Origin: Allobosea sp. WAO
Lineage (GTDB): Bacteria; Pseudomonadota; Alphaproteobacteria; Rhizobiales; Beijerinckiaceae
Length of the DNA stretch: 64,000 bases
Assembly: GCF_001509835.1 (NCBI RefSeq)
Contig: NZ_JXTJ01000008.1
Span: forward strand, 310,001-374,000
Direction: 5' to 3'
The stretch's first letter is position 1; each line of letters begins with the position of its first letter. Positions 35,980 through 47,151 of this stretch are shown piece after piece. Position numbers and translations under genes: made by a program. The notes beneath the pieces are model-generated. The model did not search any database. It saw only the letters and a list, made by a program, of their open reading frames with translations, and had not been told where the DNA came from.

Positions 35980-36941
35980 GCCCGGCTTTGCTCAGCGTCG
36001 AGGGCCTGCGCGTCGGCTTCCGTTCGGCGGATGGCGGCATTGTCGAGGCGGTGCGCGGCGTCGACTTCAGCGTCGCGCCGGGCGAGGCCGTCGGCATCGT
36101 CGGCGAATCGGGCTCGGGCAAGAGCCTCAGCATGCTCGCGGTGATGCGGCTGCTCGGCGCCCCGGCGCGCGTCACCGGCGGCCGCGTGGTCTTCGACGGC
36201 GAAGACCTGGTCGCGGCCGACGAGAAGCGCATGCGGGCGCTGCGCGGGCGCGACATCGCCATGGTCTTCCAAGACCCGCAGAGCTCGCTCAATCCGGCGC
36301 TGACCATCGGCCGGCAGATTACCGACGTGGTGCGGGCGCATCGCGACGTGTCGGCGACGGAAGCGCGGCGCATCGCGGCGGAGTCGCTGGAGCGCGTCGG
36401 CATCCGCGACGCCGGAAAGCGCCTCGCCTCCTATCCGCATGAATTCTCCGGCGGCATGCGCCAGCGTGCGCTGATCGCCATGGCGATCGCCTGCCGGCCA
36501 CGCCTGCTGATCGCAGACGAGCCGACCACGGCGCTTGACGTTACCGTCCAGGCGCAGATCGTCGACCTGATCGCGGAACTGCGCCGCGAGCTCGGCCTCG
36601 CCGTGGTGTTCATCTCGCACAACCTGCAGCTCGTCGCCGAGATCGTCGACCGCGTCGTCGTCATGTATGGCGGCAAGGTCGTCGAGGACGGGCCGGTCGA
36701 AGCGATCGAGCGCGGCCCGCGCCATCCCTATACCGGGCTGCTCAAGGCCTGCGTGCCGAGCCTGTCCGGCCCGGTCGGCCCGCTGACCGCGATCGAGGGC
36801 GCGCCGCCGCGGCTCGGGCGCTTGCCGGCCGGTTGCCCGTTCTCGCCCCGCTGTCCAGACGCCATCGAGACCTGCGCCCGCGAGATGCCGGCGCTGATCG
36901 CCGAGGCCGGACACCGCACAGCCTGCTGGAGGCCGCGATGA
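35976..36941 (+). CDS. Oligopeptide-type ABC transporter ATP-binding protein, DppD type
   Basis: 321 residues. Walker A GESGSGKS (43-50), FSGGMRQR signature, Walker [13 protein letters not shown]. The C-terminal oligopeptide-transporter extension has the conserved cysteine pattern GCPFSPRCPDAIETC. It overlaps dppC and the next ATPase gene by 4 bp each. Unlike the transporter at 14767-19988, this system has its two ATPases as separate genes. Confidence 0.92.
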   Translation: MSPALLSVEGLRVGFRSADGGIVEAVRGVDFSVAPGEAVGIVGESGSGKSLSMLAVMRLLGAPARVTGGRVVFDGEDLVAADEKRMRALRGRDIAMVFQDPQSSLNPALTIGRQITDVVRAHRDVSATEARRIAAESLERVGIRDAGKRLASYPHEFSGGMRQRALIAMAIACRPRLLIADEPTTALDVTVQAQIVDLIAELRRELGLAVVFISHNLQLVAEIVDRVVVMYGGKVVEDGPVEAIERGPRHPYTGLLKACVPSLSGPVGPLTAIEGAPPRLGRLPAGCPFSPRCPDAIETCAREMPALIAEAGHRTACWRPR

Positions 36942-37807
36942 CCGGCCCGATTCTCGCGCTGCGCGGCGTCTCGAAATCCTTCCCGCAGGGTGGCCTGCTC
37001 GACCGCCTGCTCGGACGCGACAGCCGGCTCGTCGCGCTCGACGATGTCAGCCTCGACGTGATGCGCGGTGATGTCGTGGGGGTCGTCGGAGAGAGCGGCT
37101 CGGGCAAGTCGACGCTGGCCAGCCTCGCTGTCGGGCTGGCGCGACCGACCTTAGGCGACGTCCTGCTCGACGGCCAGTCGATGGCGGAGTTGATGCGCGA
37201 TCATGCCGGGCTATGGCGCCGGCGCGTGCAGATGGTCTTCCAGGATTCGAGCAGCGCGCTGAACCCGCGCAAGAGCGTCGACCGGTGCCTCGGCGAGACG
37301 CTGGCGCTGCGCGGCGTGCCGAGGGCAGGGCGCGAAAGCGAGATCGCCGAGTTGCTGACGCTGGTCGGCCTCGGACCGGAGATCGGCCCGCGCCTGCCGC
37401 ACGAGCTCTCCGGCGGCCAGCGCCAGCGCATCGGTCTCGCACGGGCGCTGGCGATGAAGCCGGAGGTGCTGATCGCCGACGAGCCGGTTTCGGCGCTCGA
37501 CGTCTCCCTGCAGGCGCAGGTGATCAACCTACTCTCGCGCCTCACTCGCGAGCTCGGCCTGACCCTGCTCTTCATCAGCCACGACCTCGCGCTGGTCCGC
37601 ACGCTGTGCAGCCGCATCGTCGTGATGCGCAAGGGCGCGATCGTCGAGCAGGGCGCCTGCCTCGACGTGCTCGACCGGCCGCAGCATCCTTACACCCAAA
37701 CCCTGATCGCCGCCGTGCCGAAAGGCCTCGCCGGCCGGCGCAAGACGTGGCCGGCGCCGTCCGCGGTGGCTCCAGAAACCCGGGAAGACATCCATGGCGC
37801 AGCATAG
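36938..37807 (+). CDS. Oligopeptide-type ABC transporter ATP-binding protein, DppF type
   Basis: 289 residues. Walker A GESGSGKST (51-59), FQDSSSALNPRKSVDRCL, signature LSGGQRQRIGLARAL, Walker B VLIADEPVSALD and switch LLFISHDL. The C-terminal extension (RPQHPYTQTLIAAVPKGL) is family typical. The 3' end overlaps hyuA by 14 bp, tying transport and hydantoinase expression together. Confidence 0.92.
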   Translation: MTGPILALRGVSKSFPQGGLLDRLLGRDSRLVALDDVSLDVMRGDVVGVVGESGSGKSTLASLAVGLARPTLGDVLLDGQSMAELMRDHAGLWRRRVQMVFQDSSSALNPRKSVDRCLGETLALRGVPRAGRESEIAELLTLVGLGPEIGPRLPHELSGGQRQRIGLARALAMKPEVLIADEPVSALDVSLQAQVINLLSRLTRELGLTLLFISHDLALVRTLCSRIVVMRKGAIVEQGACLDVLDRPQHPYTQTLIAAVPKGLAGRRKTWPAPSAVAPETREDIHGAA

Positions 37808-39869
37808 CTACCGGATCGGCATCGACATCGGCGGCACCTTCACGGATGTCGTCGTCGCGCGCGACGACGGTCTGATCGAGACCCGCAAGGTGCCCTCGAC
37901 CCCCGACGACTACAGCCGGGGCATCGCGCAGGCGCTGAAGGCATTGGTCGAGGACTACCAGACCACGCCCGACCGCATCACCGGCATCGTCCATGCGACG
38001 ACGGTCGCGACCAACGCCATCCTCGAATACAAGGGCGCCCGCACCGGCCTCCTGACTACCGCCGGCTTCCGCGACGTGCTCGAGATGCGCCGCCTGCGCA
38101 TCCCCGTGCTCTACGACCTGCAATACGACAAGCCGAAGCCGCTGGCGGCGCGGCGCTTGCGCCTCGAAGTCAACGAGCGGCTCGGACCCGACGGCGCGGT
38201 GCGCGTGCCGCTTTCGCGCGCGGACGTCGTCGCAGCGGCGCAGCACTTCCGCGAGGAGGGCGTCGAGGCCGTCGCGATCAGCTTCCTGCACGCCTATGCC
38301 AATCCGCAGCACGAGATCGAGGCCGAGGAGATCCTGCGCGCCGAGCTCGGCGACGGCGTCTATATCTGCCGCGGCTCGGAGATCTTGCCCGAGATCCGCG
38401 AGTACGAGCGCACCTCGACCGTGGTGGTGAACGCCTATATCGGCCCGGTCGTGCGCAACTATGCCAGCGCGCTGACGGCGCGGCTCGCCTCGATCGGCGT
38501 CGGCTGCCAGGTCGAGATGATGCACTCCGGCGGCGGCATCATGAGGCTCGGATCGGCGGTGAAACGCGCGGCGTCGCTGGTCGAATCCGGCCCGGCCGCC
38601 GGCGTCATCGCCTGCGCGAGGCTGGTGTCGGGCGGCGAGGAGCCGAGCATCATCTCCTTCGATATGGGGGGCACCACCGCCAAGGCGGCGCTGATCGAGC
38701 ATGGCGAGCCGGCGCGCACCACTGAATACGAGGTCGGCGCCGGCATCAACCTGTCGAGCAAGCTGGTCAAGGGCGGCGGCTACCCGATCAAGATGCCCTT
38801 CATCGACGTCTCCGAGATCGGCGCGGGCGGCGGCAGCATCGTCGCGATCGACCGGATGAACCAGGTCTCGGTCGGCCCGCAGAGCGCCGGGGCTTATCCG
38901 GGGCCGGTCTGCTATGGGCTGGGCGGCCGGCAGGCGACATTGACCGACGCCTTCCTGACGCTCGGCTACATCAACGATGTCGCGCTCGCCGGCGGCAGCT
39001 TCCCGCTCAAGGCCGATGCGGGCCGCGCCGCGCTGAACGACCAGGTGGCGCGCCCTCTCGGGCTCGACCTCCAGCAGACGGCGCGCGGCGTGCTGACGCT
39101 CGCGGTCACCACGATGACGCGCGCGGTCAAGGCGGTCTCGACCTATCGCGGCCGCGATCCGCGCCAGGCGACGCTGGTCGCCTTCGGCGGCAACGGCCCG
39201 GTGGTCGCGGCCGAGGTCGCGCGGGCGCTCGGCATCCGCCGGGTGATCGTCCCGCGCGCCGCCGGCGTGTTCAGCGCGCTCGGCCTGCTGCGCTCCGATG
39301 TCGAGCAGGAGTTCGTGCGGCCGTCGCGGCGGCGGGCGGGGGAACTCGACGGCGCCGGGCTGGAGCAGCTCTTCGCCGAACTCGGCGCCGATGCGCGGCG
39401 TATCCTCGCACTCGAAGGTTATGATCTCGCGAAGGCCGAGTTCCGCTATGCCGCCGATCTCCGCTATGTCGGACAGGCCTATGAACTGACCGTGCCGGCG
39501 AGGCGCCTCGACATCGCCGAGCTGAACGAGCTCTTCCACCGCGAGCACGAGCGCACCTATGGGCATCGCTCGCAGAAGGACGCGGTCCATCTCGTCAATG
39601 CCCGCCTGACAGCGCGCCTGCCCCTGATCGCGGCGCGCCAGCAATTTGGGGCGGAAGCGCCGATGCGCCGGGCTGACCGGCCGGTCTCGTTCGCCGCGGG
39701 AGCGCCCGCCGCCAGCATCCCGGTGATCGGCCGGGCCGATCTCGACGCCTCTGCACGGCGCGGGCCCTTCGTCATCGAGGAATATGACTGCACCTGCGTG
39801 GTCGGCCCAGGCCAGAGCGCCAGGCTCGACGAGGCCGGCAATATCGACATCGCCTTGGAGACCGCATGA
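37794..39869 (+). CDS. hyuA: Hydantoinase/oxoprolinase family protein, HyuA subunit
   Basis: 691 residues, normal for HyuA. The N-terminal ATPase-like domain has YRIGIDIGGTFTDVVV, GIVHATTVATNAILEYKGARTGLLTTAGFRDVLEMRR, then the central SFDMGGTTAKAALIEHGEP and GNGPVVAAEVARALGIRRVIVPRAAGVFSALGLL. These are phosphate-binding motifs of the hydantoinase A/acetone carboxylase superfamily. With HyuB it would carry out ATP-dependent ring opening of a hydantoin or oxoproline-like amide in the cytoplasm. The exact substrate (5-oxoproline, N-methylhydantoin, other) is not determinable; carboxylase activity is an alternative. Confidence 0.88.
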   Translation: MAQHSYRIGIDIGGTFTDVVVARDDGLIETRKVPSTPDDYSRGIAQALKALVEDYQTTPDRITGIVHATTVATNAILEYKGARTGLLTTAGFRDVLEMRRLRIPVLYDLQYDKPKPLAARRLRLEVNERLGPDGAVRVPLSRADVVAAAQHFREEGVEAVAISFLHAYANPQHEIEAEEILRAELGDGVYICRGSEILPEIREYERTSTVVVNAYIGPVVRNYASALTARLASIGVGCQVEMMHSGGGIMRLGSAVKRAASLVESGPAAGVIACARLVSGGEEPSIISFDMGGTTAKAALIEHGEPARTTEYEVGAGINLSSKLVKGGGYPIKMPFIDVSEIGAGGGSIVAIDRMNQVSVGPQSAGAYPGPVCYGLGGRQATLTDAFLTLGYINDVALAGGSFPLKADAGRAALNDQVARPLGLDLQQTARGVLTLAVTTMTRAVKAVSTYRGRDPRQATLVAFGGNGPVVAAEVARALGIRRVIVPRAAGVFSALGLLRSDVEQEFVRPSRRRAGELDGAGLEQLFAELGADARRILALEGYDLAKAEFRYAADLRYVGQAYELTVPARRLDIAELNELFHREHERTYGHRSQKDAVHLVNARLTARLPLIAARQQFGAEAPMRRADRPVSFAAGAPAASIPVIGRADLDASARRGPFVIEEYDCTCVVGPGQSARLDEAGNIDIALETA

Positions 39870-41602
39870 GCATGTCCGCCATCGACCCGATCACGCTCGA
39901 AGTGATCCGCAACGCGCTGGCCTCGACCGCCGACGAGATGGCGCTGATCGTGATGCGCTCGGCCTATTCGCCGGTCGTGCGCGACATCATGGATTACTCG
40001 ACGGCGCTCTGCGATGCGCAGGGCAGGGTGATCGCGCAGGGGCTGACACTGCCGATCCAGCTCTGCTCCTTCCCGCGCATCATGGGCTTCGTGCGCGAGC
40101 GCTATCGCGACACGCTGAAGCCCGGCGACATCCTGATCGCCAACGACCCTTATGGCTCCGGCGGCCAGCACCTGCCCGACATCTATATCCTGAAGCCGAT
40201 CTTCGTCGCCGGCCGGCTCTCGGGCTTCGCCGCGACGGTGGCGCACCACACCGATCTCGGCGGCATCGTGCCCGGCAGCGTCGCGATCTACGCCACCGAG
40301 ATCCAGCAGGAGGGGCTGCGCATCCCGCTGCTCAAGCTCTACGACGCGGGTGAGCCGGTCGAGTCCGTCTTCCGCATCATCGAGGCGAACACCCGCTCGC
40401 CGGTCGAGGTGCTCGGCGACATCCGCGCCCAGATCGCCGCCTGCAACGTCGCAGAGGAAGGGCTGAAGACACTGATCGGCCGCTATGGCGCTCGGGAACT
40501 GGACGCCTATATCGACGCGCTGCACGACCATGCCGAGGCGATGATGCGCGACGTCATCCGCGCCCTGCCGAACGGCGTCTACCGCGCCACCGACTATATC
40601 GACGGCGTCGGCAAGAACCCGCAGCCGCTGCCGATCGTCGCGACCGTCACCGTGGCCGATGACACGATCGACATCGACTTCACCGGCACGGCCGATCAGG
40701 TCGCAGCCTCGATCAACTGCCCGATCTCGCTGCCGGAATCGGCTTCCTTTTGCGCGATCCGCTGCCTGTCGCAGCAGGACATTCCCAATTGCGAGGGGTA
40801 TCTGCGGCCGATCACGGTCAGGGCGCCCGAGGGCTGCCTGGTCAATCCGCGCTACCCCGCGGCGTGCGGTGCGCGCGGTGTCGTCGGCTACCGGGTCTTC
40901 GACGCGATCATGCAGGCGCTCGCCCAGATCGTGCCGGAGCGCGCCATCGGCGGCTCGGAAGGCGGGCCCTATCTGCTCGCCGGCGGCGGCATCCATGAGG
41001 GGCGGCCCTTCGTGCTCAACGAGATGGTCGTCGGAACCTGGGGCGCGCGCGCCGGCAAGGACGGCATCGAAGGCATCTCCAACCCCGCTGCCAACCTCTC
41101 CAACCAGCCGGTCGAGATGATCGAGGCCGACATGCCGGTCGAGGTGCTCCGCTATGGGCTGGTGCCGGATACGGGCGGGCCGGGCGAGTTCCGCGGCGGG
41201 CTCTCGTTCGTCCGCGAGTTCCGCTTCCTCGCCCCGATCCGCTTCGTGCTGCGCGGCGACCGGCGCGACCATCCGCCCTTCGGCTTCGAGGGCGGCAGCC
41301 CCGGCGCGCCCTCGGCCCATATCCTGATCCGCGCCGACGGTACCGAGCAGGGCTTGCCGACCATGCCGATGGAGAGCTTCACCGCCCGCCCCGGCGACGT
41401 CTTCCGCCTGATCGGCGCCGGCGGCGGCGGGTATGGCGATGCGCTGCAGCGCGATCCCATTCGCATCGAGGACGATCTGCGCGAGGGCAAGGTCACGGCT
41501 GAGGGCGCAGCGCGCGACTACGGCGTGGTCTTCGCGGCCGACGGAGCGACCATCGACCTTGCGGCCACGACGCGCCTGCGGGCCGAACGTTCCGGAGCCT
41601 AG
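39866..41602 (+). CDS. hyuB: Hydantoinase/oxoprolinase family protein, HyuB subunit
   Basis: 578 residues, overlapping hyuA by ATGA. HyuB features: IDPITLEVIRNALASTADEMALIVMRSAYSPVVRDIMDYSTALCD, ILIANDPYGSGGQHLPDIYILKPIF, VAHHTDLGGIVPGS, IDIDFTGTADQV and the C-terminal RAGKDGIEGISNPAANLSN with GGGGYGDALQRDP. It acts as the partner of HyuA. The gene order HyuA-HyuB directly after an ABC transporter is a known layout for cyclic amide use. Confidence 0.88.
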   Translation: MSMSAIDPITLEVIRNALASTADEMALIVMRSAYSPVVRDIMDYSTALCDAQGRVIAQGLTLPIQLCSFPRIMGFVRERYRDTLKPGDILIANDPYGSGGQHLPDIYILKPIFVAGRLSGFAATVAHHTDLGGIVPGSVAIYATEIQQEGLRIPLLKLYDAGEPVESVFRIIEANTRSPVEVLGDIRAQIAACNVAEEGLKTLIGRYGARELDAYIDALHDHAEAMMRDVIRALPNGVYRATDYIDGVGKNPQPLPIVATVTVADDTIDIDFTGTADQVAASINCPISLPESASFCAIRCLSQQDIPNCEGYLRPITVRAPEGCLVNPRYPAACGARGVVGYRVFDAIMQALAQIVPERAIGGSEGGPYLLAGGGIHEGRPFVLNEMVVGTWGARAGKDGIEGISNPAANLSNQPVEMIEADMPVEVLRYGLVPDTGGPGEFRGGLSFVREFRFLAPIRFVLRGDRRDHPPFGFEGGSPGAPSAHILIRADGTEQGLPTMPMESFTARPGDVFRLIGAGGGGYGDALQRDPIRIEDDLREGKVTAEGAARDYGVVFAADGATIDLAATTRLRAERSGA

Positions 41603-41604
41603 CC

Positions 41605-42762
41605 ATGAGCACGCCCCTGTTCGGCGCCGCCGCGCTGAATCAAAAGCTCGTCGGCCTGCCGGGCAGCCGGGCACGGCTGGAGACGCCCGCCGCCGTGCTC
41701 GATCTCGACCAGTTCGAGCACAATATCGCGCTTATGGCGGAAAGCTGCCGCAAGGCCGGGCTGAAGCTCAGGCCGCATGCAAAGTCGCACAAATGCGCCG
41801 AGATCACCCGCCGGCAGATGGCGGCGGGCGCGCTCGGCAATTGCTGCGCCAAGCCGGGCGAATTGCTGGCGCTGTTCGAGGGCGGCGTCCGCGACCTTCT
41901 GCTCAGCGCGCCGATCGCCAGTTCGATGAAGATCGACGCGCTGGCGTGCGCCGCCGCGGCCGGCGGGCGCATCGGCGTCGTCGTCGACCGGGCCGATCTC
42001 GTCACCGCCTATGCCAAGGCGGCGCAGCGTCGCGCCACGACCTTCGACGTGCTGGTCGACCTCGACGTCGGGCTGAAACGCAGCGGCGTCGCGAAGCCGG
42101 CCGAGGCGGTGGAACTGGCGAGGCTGGTATCGCGCTTGGATGGGCTGCGCTATCGCGGCGTGCAGGCCTATCAGGGCCGCGTCCAGCATATCGACGATTT
42201 CGCCGCGCGCCGCGCCGCCAACCGTGAGATGGGGCGGCTGCTCGCCTCGATGCTGGACGCTCTGCGCGAGGCCGGTCTCGCGCCGGAGATCGTCTCGGGC
42301 GGCGGTACCGGCAGCCATCTGCTCGACGGCGAGGACCAATTGCTGACCGAGATCCAGGCGGGCTCCTACGTCTTCATGGACGAGGCCTACAACAGCGTCG
42401 ACATGCATGGCCGCGGCGGGCCGGAGTTCGCCCCGGCGCTGCGCATCGCCGTCACCGTGATCGGGCACAGCTCGCTCGGATTCGCCATCACAGATGGCGG
42501 CAGCAAGAGCTTTGCGCTCGACGGCCCGCCGCCGCGCGTCTTCCTCGGCGGTGAGCTGGTCGGGCGGATCGAATGGTGCGGCGACGAATTCGGCCGCATT
42601 CTTCCGTTGGGAGGACAATCCGCATTGCCGATTGGCACGGTTGTCGAGTGCACAGTTTCGCACTGCGACCCGACCATCAACCTGCACGACGTTCTTCACG
42701 TGGTTCGGGAAAAGGAACTCGTGGCGCTATGGACGGTCGAGGCTCGGGGACGCGCTGACTAG
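41605..42762 (+). CDS. DSD1/D-threonine aldolase-like PLP enzyme (alanine racemase N-terminal fold)
   Basis: 385 residues. Fold type III: the PLP lysine lies in LRPHAKSHKCAEI (about residues 54-66), followed by a TIM-barrel pattern with YRGVQAYQGRVQHI and EIVSGGGTGSH. The C-terminal metal site SHCDPTINLHD has the HxC(D) arrangement of eukaryotic-type D-serine dehydratases, D-threonine aldolases and 3-hydroxy-D-aspartate aldolases. It starts 3 bp after hyuB, so it likely handles a D-amino acid or D-hydroxy amino acid produced from the HyuAB substrate. Which reaction (aldolase or dehydratase) cannot be read out. Confidence 0.85.
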   Translation: MSTPLFGAAALNQKLVGLPGSRARLETPAAVLDLDQFEHNIALMAESCRKAGLKLRPHAKSHKCAEITRRQMAAGALGNCCAKPGELLALFEGGVRDLLLSAPIASSMKIDALACAAAAGGRIGVVVDRADLVTAYAKAAQRRATTFDVLVDLDVGLKRSGVAKPAEAVELARLVSRLDGLRYRGVQAYQGRVQHIDDFAARRAANREMGRLLASMLDALREAGLAPEIVSGGGTGSHLLDGEDQLLTEIQAGSYVFMDEAYNSVDMHGRGGPEFAPALRIAVTVIGHSSLGFAITDGGSKSFALDGPPPRVFLGGELVGRIEWCGDEFGRILPLGGQSALPIGTVVECTVSHCDPTINLHDVLHVVREKELVALWTVEARGRAD

Positions 42763-42794
42763 GGACTGCATAGCGTCAAATCCGAGGCGTGCAG

Positions 42795-42834
42795 GCGCCA
42801 GCTGCAGACTCTAGGCGATCGCCCGGAAGCGGAC
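42795..42834 (+). repeat. Dispersed intergenic repeat, copy 5
   Basis: GCGCCA at 42795, TGCAGAC at 42803 and AGCGGAC at 42828. It is closely similar to copy 3 through TCTAGGCGATC and CCCGGAAGCGGACATTC. It sits in the 130-bp gap between convergent genes. Confidence 0.78.
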
Positions 42835-42892
42835 ATTCCGGGCCCTGCTTTCGATGACAAAGCCGGCCTCCCGATAAATTGGAGATCCTGCT

Positions 42893-43882
42893 TCAAGTCG
42901 TGAGAACGATTTTTGCTGAACCGACACGACCGCCATCGATATCGGCAAATGCTTGGCTGCCCTCGCTGAGCGAGCGTTGCTCGATCCAGCCGAGATCGCC
43001 GAGACGCCCCTTGGCGAGGGCTTCGACGGTCTGGGCAAAATCGGCGGGCGTATAGCAATAGACACCGGCAAACGTGATCTCTTGCAGGGTGATCGCTCGA
43101 ACGTCGAGGCCAGCCTGGCCGGGGAGCAGGCCGACATGGACGATCACGCCGCCGGGCCGCACCAGACGGCAGGAAGCAGCGCGCGTGGCATCGGCGCCGA
43201 CTGCGTCGATGACGAGGTCGATGGTGTTTTCAGGTGGCTCATCTTGGCCGGGCTGATAGACGGCGAACCCTTCCGCCATCACCGTTTGACGCCGCAGTGG
43301 ATTGGTTTCGCCGAGCAGCAAATCGCGCGCACCAAACAGGCGGGCGACGAGCCCGGCCGCCAGGCCGATCGCGCCCCCACCGAGTACGACGATACGGCAG
43401 GCGGCTAGCGGCTGATGCAGACGTTGCATTCCGATCCGGACCGCATGCCAGGCGACGGCGACCGGCTCGGCGAGCGCCGCATGGGCGACCAGCATTGTGT
43501 CGGGGATTGGCGTCAGATTGCGCAGCGGGATGCGCACCAGCTCGGCGAACGCGCCCGGTCGCGGCGGCATCGAGATGATCTGCCGCGTCGGCGAGAGATG
43601 CCAGCGTCCCTCGATCGCATACGAACAGTTGGGGTCGACGACGAGCGGGTTGATGGTCACGCGTTCGCCGGCACGTGGCCCTGTCGCGATCCGCCCCGCC
43701 GCTTCGTGTCCGAGGATCAACGGCGGCGGCCGACGCGCGTCGAAACCGTGATAGGCATGCATGTCGGAGCCGCAGATGCCGACAGCCTCAACCCTGACCA
43801 GGACCTCGTCGGCCTGCGGCACGGGGTCCGGCTCGTCGCGGAAGACGAGGCTGTTGGGGCCGGTATAGACGAGAGCCTTCAT
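42893..43882 (-). CDS. Zinc-type alcohol dehydrogenase family protein (MDR), structural zinc site lost
   Basis: 329 residues from ATG 43882. The catalytic zinc ligands are visible as Cys37 (GICGSDMHAYHG) with His59/Glu60 (GHEAAGR). The Rossmann motif is VVLGGGAIGLAAG. The lobe that normally holds four structural-zinc cysteines (about 79-100) has only Cys86 (DPNCSYAIEGRWHLS), so the structural zinc is probably absent. It likely oxidises a secondary hydroxyl with NAD. It is last in the operon with an SDR and a histidinol-dehydrogenase homologue, the enzyme set known from DHPS catabolism (HpsN/O/P); that reading is inference. Confidence 0.83.
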   Translation of the reverse strand: MKALVYTGPNSLVFRDEPDPVPQADEVLVRVEAVGICGSDMHAYHGFDARRPPPLILGHEAAGRIATGPRAGERVTINPLVVDPNCSYAIEGRWHLSPTRQIISMPPRPGAFAELVRIPLRNLTPIPDTMLVAHAALAEPVAVAWHAVRIGMQRLHQPLAACRIVVLGGGAIGLAAGLVARLFGARDLLLGETNPLRRQTVMAEGFAVYQPGQDEPPENTIDLVIDAVGADATRAASCRLVRPGGVIVHVGLLPGQAGLDVRAITLQEITFAGVYCYTPADFAQTVEALAKGRLGDLGWIEQRSLSEGSQAFADIDGGRVGSAKIVLTT

Positions 43883-43895
43883 CGGGCCCGCCTCC

Positions 43896-46069
<2,174 letters not shown>

Positions 46070-47119
46070 TCACTTCTTGTCGAATTCGGTGGCGAAGGCC
46101 TTGAGCTTCGGGTCCGCCGCGACACGCTTCAGGAAGTCGTCGGTGAGATAGTTCTTGGTGTCCGGGTTCGACGGGATCGTGCCGACCTCGGTGATGAACT
46201 TGCCGATCTCGCTGAACCAGCCGTCGACGGTCGAGGCCGCCGCGCCGCGTGCCATCAGCTTCAGCTGCTCGTCGAGCCCGAAGGTCGGACGCAGCGCGAA
46301 TTCTTGGTCCATGGCGCGGGCCGTGACCTCGAGACCGCCATGCTTGTAGAAATCCAGCGCGAGCGCGCGCGCCTCGGCCGGGTTGGCCTTGGCCCAGGAC
46401 CAGCCGCGCAGGAAGACTGCGAGGAACTTCGCGACATCGTCCGGCCGTTCCTTGGCGAACTCGGCCCGCACGATCAGCGCGCCCGGCACGATTGCGTTCG
46501 CATCGGCGCCGGAGCAGAGATATTTGGCGTTGGCGCGGTCTTCCAGCGTGTAGGTGTTGGGCGCCCAGACGCCGGCGACGTCGCCATTGTTGGAGGTGAT
46601 AGCGGTGATGATCTGGGCTTGGCCTAGATTGACGAACTGCATGTCGCCATGCGCCAGGCCGAACTTGGTCAGGCATTTGCGGGCGGAGTAGTCGACGGTC
46701 GAATTCGTCGTCAGCAGCAGCTTCTGGCCCTTCAGCGATTTCGGGTCGGCCTTGATCGCGTCGAACTTGTCGCCGCGAACCATCATGGCGTTGGTCTTCG
46801 ACTCGTCATTGGTCAGGCCGATCGTCAGGATGTTGAAGCGGACAGCGCCGAGCACGGCTGGCACCGAGCCGGTACCGCCGACATCCCATGACTTGGCAGC
46901 CGCCGCCGCGATCTGCGGCGCACCGGCCGGGAAGGTCGAGAAATTGGGGGTGAGGCCGACCTCCTTCCACCAGCCTTTCACCGTGGCGTAGTGGAAGGGC
47001 AGCGCCCAGTAGAGCGAAGGCTGGTAGCTGACCCCGATCGCGGTCTGGGCTTGCGTGGGCGAAATCGCCGCGCAAGCGAATGTGGCGGCGACGGCCAGTC
47101 CGGCAATGATGCGTCTCAT
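46070..47119 (-). CDS. SsuA/TauA-like ABC transporter substrate-binding protein
   Basis: 349 residues from ATG 47119, preceded by GGGAGGAACG. A signal peptide (MRRIIAGLAVAATFACAAISPTQAQ) is followed by IGVSYQPSLYWALPFHYATVKGWWKEVGL and NFSTFPAGAPQIAAAAAKSWDVGGTGSVPAVLG, the nitrate/sulfonate/taurine-binding fold. It is the binding protein for the permeases at 49207 and 50000 and the ATPase at 48398. Family members carry sulfonates, nitrate or pyrimidine precursors; a sulfonate is favoured here because of the HpsN-like gene directly downstream. Confidence 0.85.
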   Translation of the reverse strand: MRRIIAGLAVAATFACAAISPTQAQTAIGVSYQPSLYWALPFHYATVKGWWKEVGLTPNFSTFPAGAPQIAAAAAKSWDVGGTGSVPAVLGAVRFNILTIGLTNDESKTNAMMVRGDKFDAIKADPKSLKGQKLLLTTNSTVDYSARKCLTKFGLAHGDMQFVNLGQAQIITAITSNNGDVAGVWAPNTYTLEDRANAKYLCSGADANAIVPGALIVRAEFAKERPDDVAKFLAVFLRGWSWAKANPAEARALALDFYKHGGLEVTARAMDQEFALRPTFGLDEQLKLMARGAAASTVDGWFSEIGKFITEVGTIPSNPDTKNYLTDDFLKRVAADPKLKAFATEFDKK

Positions 47120-47151
47120 CTTCGTTCCTCCCTGTTGTCGTTGGCCCGGTC

